This document shows, piece by piece, positions 44,338-52,552 of a stretch of 64,000 nucleotides of DNA. The notes beneath the pieces are model-generated. The model searched no databases and was not told the origin of the DNA. It worked only from the letters and a program-made list of their open reading frames with translations. The DNA comes from Nostoc sphaeroides (GTDB lineage: Bacteria > Cyanobacteriota > Cyanobacteriia > Cyanobacteriales > Nostocaceae). Made by a program: the position numbers and the translations under genes. Where the stretch lies: contig NZ_CP031941.1 in the NCBI RefSeq assembly GCF_003443655.1, positions 5,419,001 to 5,483,000 on the forward strand, given 5' to 3'. Each line of letters starts with the position of its first letter. Position 1 is the first letter of the stretch.

Positions 44338-45321
44338 ATGATTATGTCTTCTTCGCCTAACTCCCCAATTGTGTGTAATTTACCTCGTGTCACCATCGTG
44401 GGTGCAGGTAGGGTTGGCAGTACTTTAGCCCAACGCGTTGCGGAGAAAAACCTGGCTGATGTAATTTTACTAGATATTATTGCGGGAATGCCTCAAGGTT
44501 TGGCGCTGGATTTGATGGAAGCCAGGGGAATTGAAATACATAATCGTCAAATTATTGGCACGAACAATTATGCTGATACATCTGGTTCCCAAATTGTGGT
44601 AATTACCGCCGGACTTCCCCGCAAACCAGGGATGAGTCGGGATGATTTGCTGAAAACTAATGCCAAGATTGTGGTGGAAGCGGCAAAGAATGCGATCGCT
44701 CATTCTCCTAATGCTATTTTTATTGTCGTCACTAATCCGTTGGATGTGATGACTTATTTGGCTTGGCAAGCAACGGGTTTACCACGCGATCGCATTATGG
44801 GTATGGCTGGTGTGTTAGATTCCGCCCGTTTTGAAACCTTCATTGCCCTAGAATTGGGGGTTTTGCCTGCCGATGTCAAAGCAATGGTTTTGGGTAGCCA
44901 CGGCGATTTAATGGTTCCGTTGTCTCGTTATGCTACCGTTAACGGCATTCCCATCACGGAATTGCTGGATGCAGCCACAATTGAACGCTTGGTAGAAAGA
45001 ACTCGCAACGGTGGCGCAGAGATTGTGGAATTGATGCAGACGGGTGGTGCTTTTTTTGCTCCGGCATCGGCTACTAGCGTGATGGTAGAATCGATTTTGT
45101 TAAATCAGTCGCGGTTGTTGCCTGTGGCGGCGTATCTGCAAGGTGAATACGGTTTAGAAGATGTTGTGATTGGTGTTCCCTGTCGGTTGGGATGCGGTGG
45201 AATTGAAAGTATTTTGGAATTAAATCTCAGCGATCGCGAAAGAGAGGGTTTGCACATTTCGGCTCAATCTGTGCGTAAAAGTATTGAGCGATCGCAGGAA
45301 ATTTTGGGTAACAATGGGTGA
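44338..45321 (+). CDS. mdh: Malate dehydrogenase (LDH-like)
   Basis: 327-residue NAD-dependent dehydrogenase converting malate and oxaloacetate. Rossmann motif VTIVGAGRVGSTLAQRVAEK, the substrate loop ITAGLPRKPGMSRDDLL with the Arg typical of malate specificity, IFIVVTNPLDVMTYLAW, and the catalytic His in VLGSHGDLMVPLSRY. Length and C-terminus are normal. The first 10 residues are a variable extension; the ATG at 44338 or 44344 could serve. Heptamer repeats flank the gene on both sides. Confidence 0.93.
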   Translation: MIMSSSPNSPIVCNLPRVTIVGAGRVGSTLAQRVAEKNLADVILLDIIAGMPQGLALDLMEARGIEIHNRQIIGTNNYADTSGSQIVVITAGLPRKPGMSRDDLLKTNAKIVVEAAKNAIAHSPNAIFIVVTNPLDVMTYLAWQATGLPRDRIMGMAGVLDSARFETFIALELGVLPADVKAMVLGSHGDLMVPLSRYATVNGIPITELLDAATIERLVERTRNGGAEIVELMQTGGAFFAPASATSVMVESILLNQSRLLPVAAYLQGEYGLEDVVIGVPCRLGCGGIESILELNLSDREREGLHISAQSVRKSIERSQEILGNNG

Positions 45322-45328
45322 GCAAATA

Positions 45329-45383
45329 ATTCGTAATTCGTAATTCGTAATTCGTAATTCGTAATTCGTAATTCGTAATTCGT
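45329..45383. repeat. ATTCGTA heptamer STRR
   Basis: About eight tandem units eight bases after the mdh stop. The same heptamer recurs at 53589-53625 and, inverted, at 54230-54285. Confidence 0.9.
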
Positions 45384-45542
45384 TAATGCTTATATAAAGA
45401 AACCTCTCCCTGGTTTTACTACGTAAAACCGTCCCTCTCCGAGTCGGAGAGGGAAAAACTTGAACTTTAGTTCAGGTTAAATGCGAGTTTGAATTCTCCC
45501 CCTTACCTAGTAGGGAAGGGGGCTAGGGGGTTAGGTTTCGCG

Positions 45543-45872
45543 TTAGCGGCGGGAATCCTCATCTGCGGGGTCGCCGTAGGGGTCTTCGCTAGCTGGACGG
45601 ACGTTACCAAACTCCCCTTGGTCTGCGGGGTCGCCGTAAGGGTCTTCGCTAGCTGGGCGAACGTTGCCATAAGACGCGATATCTGCGGGGTCGCCATAGG
45701 GGTCTTGACTGGCTGGAATCACGTTGCCGTAAGATGCCGGATCTGCGGGGTCGCCGTAGGGATCTTCGCTGGCTGGACGGACATTGCGATCGCGGTATTC
45801 AGCATCTTCAGCTTGATCGCCGTTATTTCCCAACAAGAGATCCTTCGCCTTTCGGAAAAATTCATCTACCAT
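45543..45872 (-). CDS. Small protein with four 20-residue tandem repeats
   Basis: 109 residues. After a 30-residue start (MVDEFFRKAKDLLLGNNGDQ) come four near-identical repeats with the core NVRPASEDPYGDPAD and a variable 5-residue spacer (PASYG, IASYG, QGEFG, then EDSRR at the end). The DNA repeat is 60 bp. It is acidic and Pro/Gly-rich, probably extended, with no signal or membrane segment. A long plus-strand frame over the same DNA is a shadow of this repeat. A lipoprotein gene lies 94 bases upstream on the same strand. Function unknown. Confidence 0.7.
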   Translation of the reverse strand: MVDEFFRKAKDLLLGNNGDQAEDAEYRDRNVRPASEDPYGDPADPASYGNVIPASQDPYGDPADIASYGNVRPASEDPYGDPADQGEFGNVRPASEDPYGDPADEDSRR

Positions 45873-45966
45873 AATCTGTCTCCTGATTTAAGTTTGTGTT
45901 TCCGACGTGCGCGAAAGGCGTTATCCTCCGGGAAACCCGCTTTCTTATTTACACACGCTTCGCTAT

Positions 45967-46446
45967 CTAGAGGGCTGGAGCTGCGGATGAACTTATGCCA
46001 GTTAGATCGCGACCTGAAGTGTTGCCGTTATAGCCTTGGAATTGCCGATATTGTTGTGCTTGAGATTCTGGTACTCGAATTCCTTCTGATGGTGGAGTTA
46101 CCCAATGAGCGCGATTTTCAGCATCGCGGTAGTATACACGCCCGTTCTTAGAAAGATAGTACTTACCTTGCGCTCCTTCTTTCGGAGCATTCTTATGTTG
46201 GTTGTACATGTAATAAAGTGCCGCAGCACCTGCCAAAATTGCCACTTTTTGCCCTGTACCCAATCCTTTCTTAGCTTCGGTTTGGCGATCGCTCACTGTT
46301 CTACCAACGGTATCATCAACCGGTGGTGGTGTAGCAGTTTTGGAACCGCCTCCGCAGCTACTCAGCAAGGGTACGGTTAGCAATGCGGAAAGCAGCACTG
46401 CAAATAGACGCGAAACTATTTTACGTTCTTTATATACTGTGTTCAT
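45967..46446 (-). CDS. Putative lipoprotein
   Basis: 159 residues. Signal sequence with lipobox LLSSCGGG (Cys at about 31), so it is a substrate of Lgt. The mature part has a Thr/Pro-rich stretch, a hydrophobic GQKVAILAGAAALYYMYNQHK segment at about 66-85 that could be a second membrane helix, and a conserved-looking KYYLSKNGRVYYRDAENRAH block. I do not recognise a function. It precedes the 20-residue repeat gene on the same strand and may be co-transcribed. Confidence 0.7.
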   Translation of the reverse strand: MNTVYKERKIVSRLFAVLLSALLTVPLLSSCGGGSKTATPPPVDDTVGRTVSDRQTEAKKGLGTGQKVAILAGAAALYYMYNQHKNAPKEGAQGKYYLSKNGRVYYRDAENRAHWVTPPSEGIRVPESQAQQYRQFQGYNGNTSGRDLTGISSSAAPAL

Positions 46447-46784
46447 CGGATTTCGTCATCACCTGTATTTACTAAAAGCCTTGCTGTTGCAAATACAAAG
46501 TTGGAATTCCTGTTATTTCACCTGGAATTGAAAGAACATATACCACTTAATTTACAACTGCACAGCTACAGCGTTTCACTGTTATGATGATCGATTTTCT
46601 CAAGTATTCCATCCTGCCTTCGAGAGAAACTGCATTCATCCGAAGGAAATATATTGTTGATTTTTTATTCATCAATTTAGCCTAAACGCGGAAATATTCA
46701 GCAATTTCTCGGTTAGTTTTTCGGGATAAATAAATTAAAAAGATACAGTTACTATCATGATTTTTGCCAAAAAGTATATTCAAT
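46447..46784. other. Intergenic region before the ATPase-endonuclease cassette
   Basis: AT-rich, no gene seen. It holds divergent promoters of the lipoprotein and of the three-gene cassette. Confidence 0.5.
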
Positions 46785-47459
46785 ATGACATCAAAAAATA
46801 CAGCCCAAACTAGAACTCGTCTCCTTTTGGCTTTGTGGGATTTGGGAGGAACGCAGCAGGAAGTTAAGAAGGGTCTACTCACTAAGCGAATTGTATCAAA
46901 AAGTCAGAAGGTAGCAGATTATCAGGGTTCACTTGAAGAATTGCAGAATCAAGGTGCGATCGCAATTTCCACAAAGGGATATTCTCTGACATCTGGCAAG
47001 GGTTTAGAGGTGTTGGGTGAGGGTTTGAGAAGTGGCGAGTTTAAGTTTGAAGGGACGATTGTCGGTACTTGGGCGGCGAATGCGTTGGTGAGGTGGATTA
47101 GTCAGATTGATGTTGCGGTGGCTGGTGCAGATGTACTGGTTAATGGGAAAGGTGCGATCGTGGAGCTTTCCAAAGGAATCGCATCTTACGACGAGTTTAA
47201 GTCGGTGGCGTTGGAAGTCTACGACAAGTTGAACCAAAACTACAACTTAGATGATCTCGTACCAATTTATCGTATCAGGAGAGAAATAGGCGATCAAGTG
47301 AGTCGTACAGAATTCAGTGAGTGGCTACTGGAAATGCAAGCTGATGACATTTTGCAGCTGATGACTGGAGAAGTACCAGACTTTACCCCTGATAAACGTG
47401 AAGATTCAATATCTATACCTGGTGCAGAACTACGTTCTTACGCCAAACGCTTGATTTAA
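46785..47459 (+). CDS. Winged-helix protein, first gene of an ATPase-endonuclease cassette
   Basis: 224 residues from the ATG at 46785 (MTSKNTAQTRTRLLLALWDL). The N-terminal ~70 residues look like a winged helix (RTRLLLALWDLGG, QGSLEELQNQGAIAISTKGY, then SLTSGKGLEVL). The C-terminal half has a second helical module (VPIYRIRREIGDQVSRTEFS, EWLLEMQADDILQLM) ending PGAELRSYAKRL, which also resembles a winged-helix regulatory domain. The middle is unassigned. It starts a three-gene unit, 48 bases before the ATPase. A DNA-binding, recruiting or regulatory role is inferred from the fold pattern only. Confidence 0.65.
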   Translation: MTSKNTAQTRTRLLLALWDLGGTQQEVKKGLLTKRIVSKSQKVADYQGSLEELQNQGAIAISTKGYSLTSGKGLEVLGEGLRSGEFKFEGTIVGTWAANALVRWISQIDVAVAGADVLVNGKGAIVELSKGIASYDEFKSVALEVYDKLNQNYNLDDLVPIYRIRREIGDQVSRTEFSEWLLEMQADDILQLMTGEVPDFTPDKREDSISIPGAELRSYAKRLI

Positions 47460-47507
47460 TCAAATTGCCCGCACTCTTTGTAATTTCTCGCACCATATCA
47501 AATCACT

Positions 47508-49475
47508 ATGACAAATACCTTCGTTTCTTCCATAGAAGCTGTCAATGCCGCCATTCAAAATCATAATCCGTTTACCAATGATGGCATTGTTAAAGAACAG
47601 GATGTCTGGGGAAAAGGATTCCCTGATGTCGCAACTCTAAATGCCCATGCTTCTAATAAAGTTTTTGAGGCAATTGAATTTGTGCGAACAAGCCAATCTA
47701 GTCAAGACAAAGTGACTTCAATTGCCATAACTGCACAAAAGGGGGTTGGGAAAACCCACATTCTCAGTCGCATTCGTCATCATCTGGAAAAAAAAGGTGG
47801 TGCTTTATTCGTCTATGCAGGCGGTAATAATTATACAGACTTAAATTTAGTTAAGTACCAATTCCAGCAAACCTTGGCAAATAGTCTGAGTAAAACTGGT
47901 AGCCAAAAAGTAATGCAGTGGCAGGAAATAGCCACCGCTATGGCACACGAAGGTAGAAGTGATAATTCTCCCACTCCAGAAGAGTTAGTCAAAAAATTTG
48001 ACCAAGTTTATGCAAATAGTTTGGCTCAAAATAAAAACTTAATGAATGCTCTGCAAAAACAAGTTCTCAAAAATAAACCCAATGCAGATCCCTATATTCT
48101 ACGAGCTATTTTGTGGACGCTTTCAGAAACTCAAGCAACTTTTGCAATTCAATGGTTATCTGGTAAAGAGTTAGCGAAATCTAATGCTGATGAGTTGGGA
48201 TTGCCTAATCCTAATAAAACTAATCAAGATAGAGAAGCTGAAGCTCTCAGAAATATTCAGCAAATTTTGAATTTGGTTAGTTTCTATAACCCTGTCGTCA
48301 TTTGTTTTGACGAAATAGATGTTATTAACAACTCTACTGATGATGGGTTGCCAACAGCAAGCATAATCGCTAATTTTGTTAAAATTCTCCATGATACTCT
48401 CGAAAACTCTGAACTTAGTCAAGGTGTTATTATTCTCACAGTAATGTTATCCGAAACATGGAGAGATCAAGTAAACTCTCTATCAGGTGGTACACCTGAC
48501 AGAATTTCAAAATATACACAAAGAAAACCACTGGAATTAAAAAACGTTAGTGGCGATTCTATAGTTGAATTAGTTACTGCTTGGCTGCAAGAGTATTACA
48601 GTTCAAAAAATTTAATTCCTCCTCATCCACTCTACCCATTTGAAGAAAGTAAGCTGAGGGAATATGGCAAAGTAAGTAAACCAAGTGTAAGAGAAGCTCT
48701 ACGATGGTGTGCAGATAACTTTAAGATTTATGAAGAACCACTTCCATCTGATCCATTTGATAGATTTGAACTGGCATTGAAAAGGGAAAGTGAAGCAGAT
48801 ATTGGAGATTACCTAGAGAATAGTGAGCTAATTGCTGATGCTATCTATTTTGGTTTTGGAACTTTGAAAGGTAAGATTTTAGAAGGAGTAATGATTGAAG
48901 AAGTGACAAATGATGTCCAACCCAAGACATACTATGTAAAGTATATAAATTTCAAAGTTATCGGAAATGAAAACGGGAAAAAACTAAAAATCGGTGTAGC
49001 TGTAATACAGTCTTCTCAAGTTACATTAACCGCAGGATTAAAATGGTTAATCGACTACGAAAAGTATGATCTTACTCGTGGCTGTTTAGTTCGTTCACAA
49101 TCTAAGATAAAACAGATGAATAATAATTCATCTGCATATAAGTTACTTGACGAGCTTGTATTAAAAAGAGGTGGAGAACACGTCGATTTGATAGAGGAGC
49201 AAATTCGCCCATTGATAGCAATTTTAGCTGTTTATCAAAAGCGGCTAGCTTATAAACTAACAGATGAAGAAATTTTAGATATCATTTTAAAGAAGAACAT
49301 TACAGTTGATAATCTATTACTTAGAGAGATTTTAAGTAACCCATCTGGTAATATGCCTACCGTTAATGAAGAGGAGGAAGATATCCAACTAATAAATGAT
49401 TTACTTAATCCTTCAAATATAAGTGAAGCAGATGACTCTGATGAATTGAGCAAGTTATTTAGTAATCATGAATGA
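47508..49475 (+). CDS. AAA/P-loop ATPase of the cassette
   Basis: 655 residues. Walker A is AQKGVGKTH (76-84) in SIAITAQKGVGKTHILSRI and Walker B is VVICFDEID (263-271), with a sensor-like strand GVIILTVMLSETW near 313-325. Between Walker A and B is a ~180-residue helical insert. The second half (about 400-655) is helical, unassigned, and ends in an acidic tail. The arrangement resembles ORC/Cdc6-like or STAND-like AAA ATPases that load or activate DNA-acting partners. The stop overlaps the next start by eight bases, so the two proteins are translationally coupled and probably form a complex. Confidence 0.75.
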   Translation: MTNTFVSSIEAVNAAIQNHNPFTNDGIVKEQDVWGKGFPDVATLNAHASNKVFEAIEFVRTSQSSQDKVTSIAITAQKGVGKTHILSRIRHHLEKKGGALFVYAGGNNYTDLNLVKYQFQQTLANSLSKTGSQKVMQWQEIATAMAHEGRSDNSPTPEELVKKFDQVYANSLAQNKNLMNALQKQVLKNKPNADPYILRAILWTLSETQATFAIQWLSGKELAKSNADELGLPNPNKTNQDREAEALRNIQQILNLVSFYNPVVICFDEIDVINNSTDDGLPTASIIANFVKILHDTLENSELSQGVIILTVMLSETWRDQVNSLSGGTPDRISKYTQRKPLELKNVSGDSIVELVTAWLQEYYSSKNLIPPHPLYPFEESKLREYGKVSKPSVREALRWCADNFKIYEEPLPSDPFDRFELALKRESEADIGDYLENSELIADAIYFGFGTLKGKILEGVMIEEVTNDVQPKTYYVKYINFKVIGNENGKKLKIGVAVIQSSQVTLTAGLKWLIDYEKYDLTRGCLVRSQSKIKQMNNNSSAYKLLDELVLKRGGEHVDLIEEQIRPLIAILAVYQKRLAYKLTDEEILDIILKKNITVDNLLLREILSNPSGNMPTVNEEEEDIQLINDLLNPSNISEADDSDELSKLFSNHE

Positions 49476-51024
49476 ATCAGTTTTGATTTATAACGCTCTA
49501 TGTCTATCTGCTCCTGATATTGAAGCTTTAATAGAAGGGCGAATGATTGCAGCCATGCCTCGTAAATTGCTTAATCCTGGGCAAAAATTCGCTCTTTACC
49601 CCCTTGATTATTCCACAAATCAGCTTTCAATTGAGCAATGCTACCACCCAAACTTTTTGCCTATTGCTCAAAATGCTTTGACACAGTTAAATAGTCAAGG
49701 GATTTTATTACAACCTAAGCAAATAAGCTTACTTAAAAATGAAGAACAGTTAAAATTATCCCTCTTATCTCATAAGACAGCTTTAATTAAAGCTTGGGCT
49801 AGATGTGAACATTGCCAAATACTTGATAAAACTAAAAATTTAGATATTTTGTCTCAGCTAACAATATGGAAACCAGAAGTATTTGAGGCACTATTACAAA
49901 AACAACCGCATATTTTTTTGGCTTACTTGCGAGTTTATCATTTACCTCAATTATGTGAAGTTACAGCTAATGCGAACATTCAAGAAAAATTAGGTAAATT
50001 TGTGGGTTTACCTAATATTGGTGTTTCTGAAGCCAACCCAGTAATAAACGATCGCACCTTCACCGAACGCAAACGCCAATTAGAAAAGCTAGAACCCGCG
50101 CTGCATCCTGAATTAGAAGAATTGCAGAGTGCGATCGCATCCCTGACCATTAGCCAACCAGCAGCTAAACAATTAGACGACGATATCAAAGTATTTTTGG
50201 GTTGGAGTAGTGACAAGCTAATTAAGCAACCCGATGCAAATTTAACTTGGATAAATGATATTGCAAAATTGGGCGATCGCAGCATCGAAAAAGATGAGGG
50301 TAAAAGCAACTACCAAGCTGGTACAGACTTTGAAATCATCGCACGTCGTAGCCTTGATTTTTTAGGATTCAAGGTTGAAGAAGACTACAAAGGTGGTGCA
50401 GGTGGCTTAGACTTGTTTTGCTCACAACCTTATCCTCTTGTATGCGAATGTAAAGCAGGTAAAAGCATTCCTGATCGTGCAGTAGAAGAATTAGATAGGA
50501 TTGGTAAAAGGCATCTTAAAGAAAATTATCTTCAAGCTATGCGGTTGATTATTGGCCCAGGTCAACCAACTAAAAATCTGAAAGAATCTGCTCAGATATC
50601 TCAAATCAGTATTATAAATGTAATGACTCTACAAAAACTCGTTGAATTAAAAGTAAAATATCCAGGTGCTATTAACTTAGTCGAATTAAAACAATATTTA
50701 GAACCTGGGCAAATTGACTATAAAATTGATGAATATATCGATAAAGCTGAAAAAGAGATTAAGTTCCGATCGCAGATTCTCACAGCCGTCAAAGAACTCT
50801 CTGAACAAGACAACGAAACTGCAAAAGCTACACATCAGAGTTTCATAGTTACAGAAATTCGTGTTCATTACAATGCTACTCATAATCCCCGGTTAAATGA
50901 TGAAGCAGTTCATGATTTACTGATAGAACTTTCTTCACCCTTAACAGGCTATTTAGGACGAATTAAAGGTAGTGATTGGAATAGCGATCGCTTTTACTTT
51001 CTCCGCGATTTACCTATTAACTAA
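49468..51024 (+). CDS. PD-(D/E)XK restriction-like endonuclease of the cassette
   Basis: 518 residues. The C-terminal half has a restriction-fold core: Glu289 in GTDFEIIARRSLDFLGFKV, Asp315 in GGAGGLDLF and Glu327-x-Lys329 in LVCECKAGK, followed by the RAVEELDRIGKRH helix; this fits an Mrr-like nuclease. The N-terminal ~270 residues (ALCLSAPDIEALIEGRMIAA) are a separate, unrecognised domain, perhaps for target recognition or ATPase binding. The gene end (NSDRFYFLRDLPIN) is repeated twice downstream as DNA. Together with the winged-helix and ATPase genes it forms a likely defence or mobile-DNA system; I cannot match it to a named one. Confidence 0.75.
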   Translation: MNESVLIYNALCLSAPDIEALIEGRMIAAMPRKLLNPGQKFALYPLDYSTNQLSIEQCYHPNFLPIAQNALTQLNSQGILLQPKQISLLKNEEQLKLSLLSHKTALIKAWARCEHCQILDKTKNLDILSQLTIWKPEVFEALLQKQPHIFLAYLRVYHLPQLCEVTANANIQEKLGKFVGLPNIGVSEANPVINDRTFTERKRQLEKLEPALHPELEELQSAIASLTISQPAAKQLDDDIKVFLGWSSDKLIKQPDANLTWINDIAKLGDRSIEKDEGKSNYQAGTDFEIIARRSLDFLGFKVEEDYKGGAGGLDLFCSQPYPLVCECKAGKSIPDRAVEELDRIGKRHLKENYLQAMRLIIGPGQPTKNLKESAQISQISIINVMTLQKLVELKVKYPGAINLVELKQYLEPGQIDYKIDEYIDKAEKEIKFRSQILTAVKELSEQDNETAKATHQSFIVTEIRVHYNATHNPRLNDEAVHDLLIELSSPLTGYLGRIKGSDWNSDRFYFLRDLPIN

Positions 51025-51029
51025 AGATA
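50979..51029 (+). repeat. Endonuclease 3'-tail direct repeat, copy 1 (native gene end)
   Basis: 51 bp from GAATAGCGATCGC to CTAAAGATA, covering the last 15 codons, the stop and five bases beyond. It recurs at 51333-51383 with one mismatch and at 52507-52552 with three mismatches in 46. Confidence 0.9.
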
Positions 51030-51267
51030 GTTTATCTCGCAATTGTTCAACTACAACTTCTCCATCAATACCTTCCCCTCTATCCAGTTGCTCAATAGCA
51101 ACTTCAACTTTTTCGCGTGTTTCTTCCACCCACTGCTGATAACCTTTTTCCCACTCTAATAGCAACTTCAATGCTTTACTAATCACTTCTTCAGGATTTG
51201 CATATCTACCTGTAGCAATTTGTGCTTGGATAATTTGCTCTAGTTCAGGTTTAATTTGGATATTCAT
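51010..51267 (-). CDS. Orphan ParD-family antitoxin
   Basis: 85 residues: MNIQIKPELEQIIQAQIATG then RYANPEEVISKALKLLLEWE, the ribbon-helix-helix start of ParD/CopG antitoxins, followed by the usual acidic helical tail (EQLDRGEGIDGEVVVEQLRD). It normally represses its own promoter and neutralises a ParE toxin. The parE gene should follow downstream on the minus strand, but that position is the 3' end of the endonuclease gene, which it overlaps by 15 bases tail to tail. So it is a lone antitoxin, placed exactly between tail repeats 1 and 2. Confidence 0.85.
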   Translation of the reverse strand: MNIQIKPELEQIIQAQIATGRYANPEEVISKALKLLLEWEKGYQQWVEETREKVEVAIEQLDRGEGIDGEVVVEQLRDKLSLVNR

Positions 51268-51332
51268 GATTTATATTCTAGTTTATTGACAGCTTTAAGC
51301 TTATTTTAACAACATTTAAATTTAGATTAATT

Positions 51333-51383
51333 GAATAGCGATCGCTTTTACTTTCTCCGCGATTTACTTATTAACTAAAGATA
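51333..51383 (+). repeat. Endonuclease 3'-tail direct repeat, copy 2
   Basis: 50 of 51 bases identical to the gene end at 50979-51029 (single C to T), including the stop codon. It lies 66 bases upstream of the ParD start, in the promoter region of that minus-strand gene. Confidence 0.9.
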
Positions 51384-51438
51384 ATAAATTTATTTTTTAC
51401 CTATGCTTTATCTGTGTAATCTGCTGTTCATTTAAAAA

Positions 51439-51760
51439 TATAGCACTTCTCCTTTACGTGAGGTACACTCGTAGGGGCACGGCACTGCCCATTGGTGTCA
51501 ACTTAACGTAAAAGCCATGTCCCGCAAGGAACTGAAGTTCCAAGAATAATAGCGAAAGTCTTCTATTGATGACTAAATAATACGAAAAATCTTTAGTCTA
51601 CTTCAGTAGACTTTAGCTATGAGCCTTGGAATTTATTCCCAGGCGGGCGTGGAAGCCAACAGATAAGCTATTTTTAGCTTAAGTTGACACCTATAGGCAC
51701 TGCCGTGCCCCTACACCCCGCGATATAATGTTCTACCGCATCTGAATGGGAACCGCTATA
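51439..51760. mobile_element. TATAGC-ended MITE, copy C, split by a nested element
   Basis: The left half (tatagcacttctcctttacg ... ggcactgcc, 51439-51489) and the right half (ggcactgccgtgcccctac ... aaccgctata, 51696-51760) are the two arms of the palindromic MITE seen at 17879, 21098 and 56835. They are separated by a 206-bp insertion flanked by a 9-bp duplication. Confidence 0.88.
51490..51695. mobile_element. 206-bp nested MITE with GGTGTCAACTTAA ends and 9-bp target duplication
   Basis: The terminal inverted repeats are CATTGGTGTCAACTTAA and TTAAGTTGACACCTATA. GGCACTGCC stands on both sides (51481-51489 and 51696-51704) and is present once in the uninterrupted MITE copies, so it is a target-site duplication. 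There is no reading frame inside; an agtctacttcagtagact palindrome is internal. A similar end sequence occurs at 12450-12465. Confidence 0.88.
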
Positions 51761-51773
51761 ACTGCGATCGCAG

Positions 51774-52136
51774 TTATCCTAAAGTTAATATACCAGCCTG
51801 ATAATTCACCACCAACGGCAGAATTTTTAGCCACTCTGAACCTAACAATACTTCCGTAATTTCATTGCCCACATAAACATTAATTTCATACTCTTGTTCG
51901 TTTAATATCAACTTGCCTAAATAAATATCAAATCTTGATTCTCCCTTAGCAGTTCGTAGAGATTCCTCACCGATATAAAACCAGTCTAGACCCTCTAAAT
52001 CTTGTTTGTTAATAGCGAGAAAGCCTGTAAAACCAGTATCCAACATAGCATCTACAGGCAAATCTAATCCATCAGATGTAATCAAATCAATTTCAAAAAA
52101 TAGTTGCCCATTGTCTCCAAAGTCCCCCTTAATCAT
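51774..52136 (-). CDS. Retropepsin-like aspartyl protease
   Basis: 120 residues of the clan AA (gag-pol-like) aspartic protease type. The catalytic motif is DTG in VDAMLDTGFTGFLAI, and the second hydrophobic motif is EVLLGSEWLKILPLVVNY near the C-terminus. One motif per chain means it would act as a dimer. It is the second gene of a two-gene unit, overlapping its upstream partner by four bases (ATGA-type coupling). Such small proteases paired with a small partner are common in accessory DNA of Nostoc; their role is unknown. Confidence 0.8.
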   Translation of the reverse strand: MIKGDFGDNGQLFFEIDLITSDGLDLPVDAMLDTGFTGFLAINKQDLEGLDWFYIGEESLRTAKGESRFDIYLGKLILNEQEYEINVYVGNEITEVLLGSEWLKILPLVVNYQAGILTLG

Positions 52137-52450
52137 ATTGTGCCAGTTGTTCCCGTTTCATTTAAACAGAATACACAATGTCTACTATTTGAGTATTTTT
52201 CAAGGGATTTTTTATGAGCTTGCATTCTATCTGCATCAATTAAGTAATCACCACTATCTGGCTCCACTGCAATATACCAGCCGTAGTGTTCCTTAATCAA
52301 ATCGGGACGTACACGCTCAAAAATTTCCCTACAACGCCGATAAAATAACTCATCTTCAGCTTTACGTCTAGCAAGTTCTTCTGGTGTTAAAGTACGCTCT
52401 GGAAAAATTCTGCCTCTACGTGCAGGTTGTTTTGCAGTTGATTCAGTCAT
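52133..52450 (-). CDS. Small partner protein of the aspartyl protease
   Basis: 105 residues. Basic N-terminus (KQPARRGRIFPERTLTPEEL), a helical segment (ARRKAEDELFYRRCREIFER) and a DLIKEHYGWYIAVEPDSGDY block of the kind seen in small cyanobacterial proteins encoded beside proteases or toxin-antitoxin-like genes. The C-terminus has CVFCL. The start ATG is good, and translation is coupled to the protease gene. A toxin-antitoxin-like or substrate relation to the protease is possible but only inferred from the pairing. Confidence 0.65.
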   Translation of the reverse strand: MTESTAKQPARRGRIFPERTLTPEELARRKAEDELFYRRCREIFERVRPDLIKEHYGWYIAVEPDSGDYLIDADRMQAHKKSLEKYSNSRHCVFCLNETGTTGTI

Positions 52451-52506
52451 AGTAATTAACCCTATTTATTAATGCTGCCTTAACTTTATTTGACAGAAAG
52501 ATAAAG

Positions 52507-52552
52507 GCGATCGCTTTTACTTTCTCCGTAATTTACCTATTAACTAAAAATA
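52507..52552 (+). repeat. Endonuclease 3'-tail direct repeat, copy 3
   Basis: GCGATCGCTTTTACTTTCTC then a variant cgtaattt and the same end CTATTAACTAA; 43 of 46 bases match the gene end. The stop codon is kept. It closes the interval holding the MITE and the protease pair. Confidence 0.85.

Noticed and set aside
45489..46151. Long plus-strand open frame (220 codons) over the repeat protein and lipoprotein end
   Set aside because: It is antisense to the 20-residue repeat gene; its repeats (GVAVGVFASWTDV type) are just the complement of the DNA repeat, and the minus-strand frame has the better start and lipoprotein neighbour.
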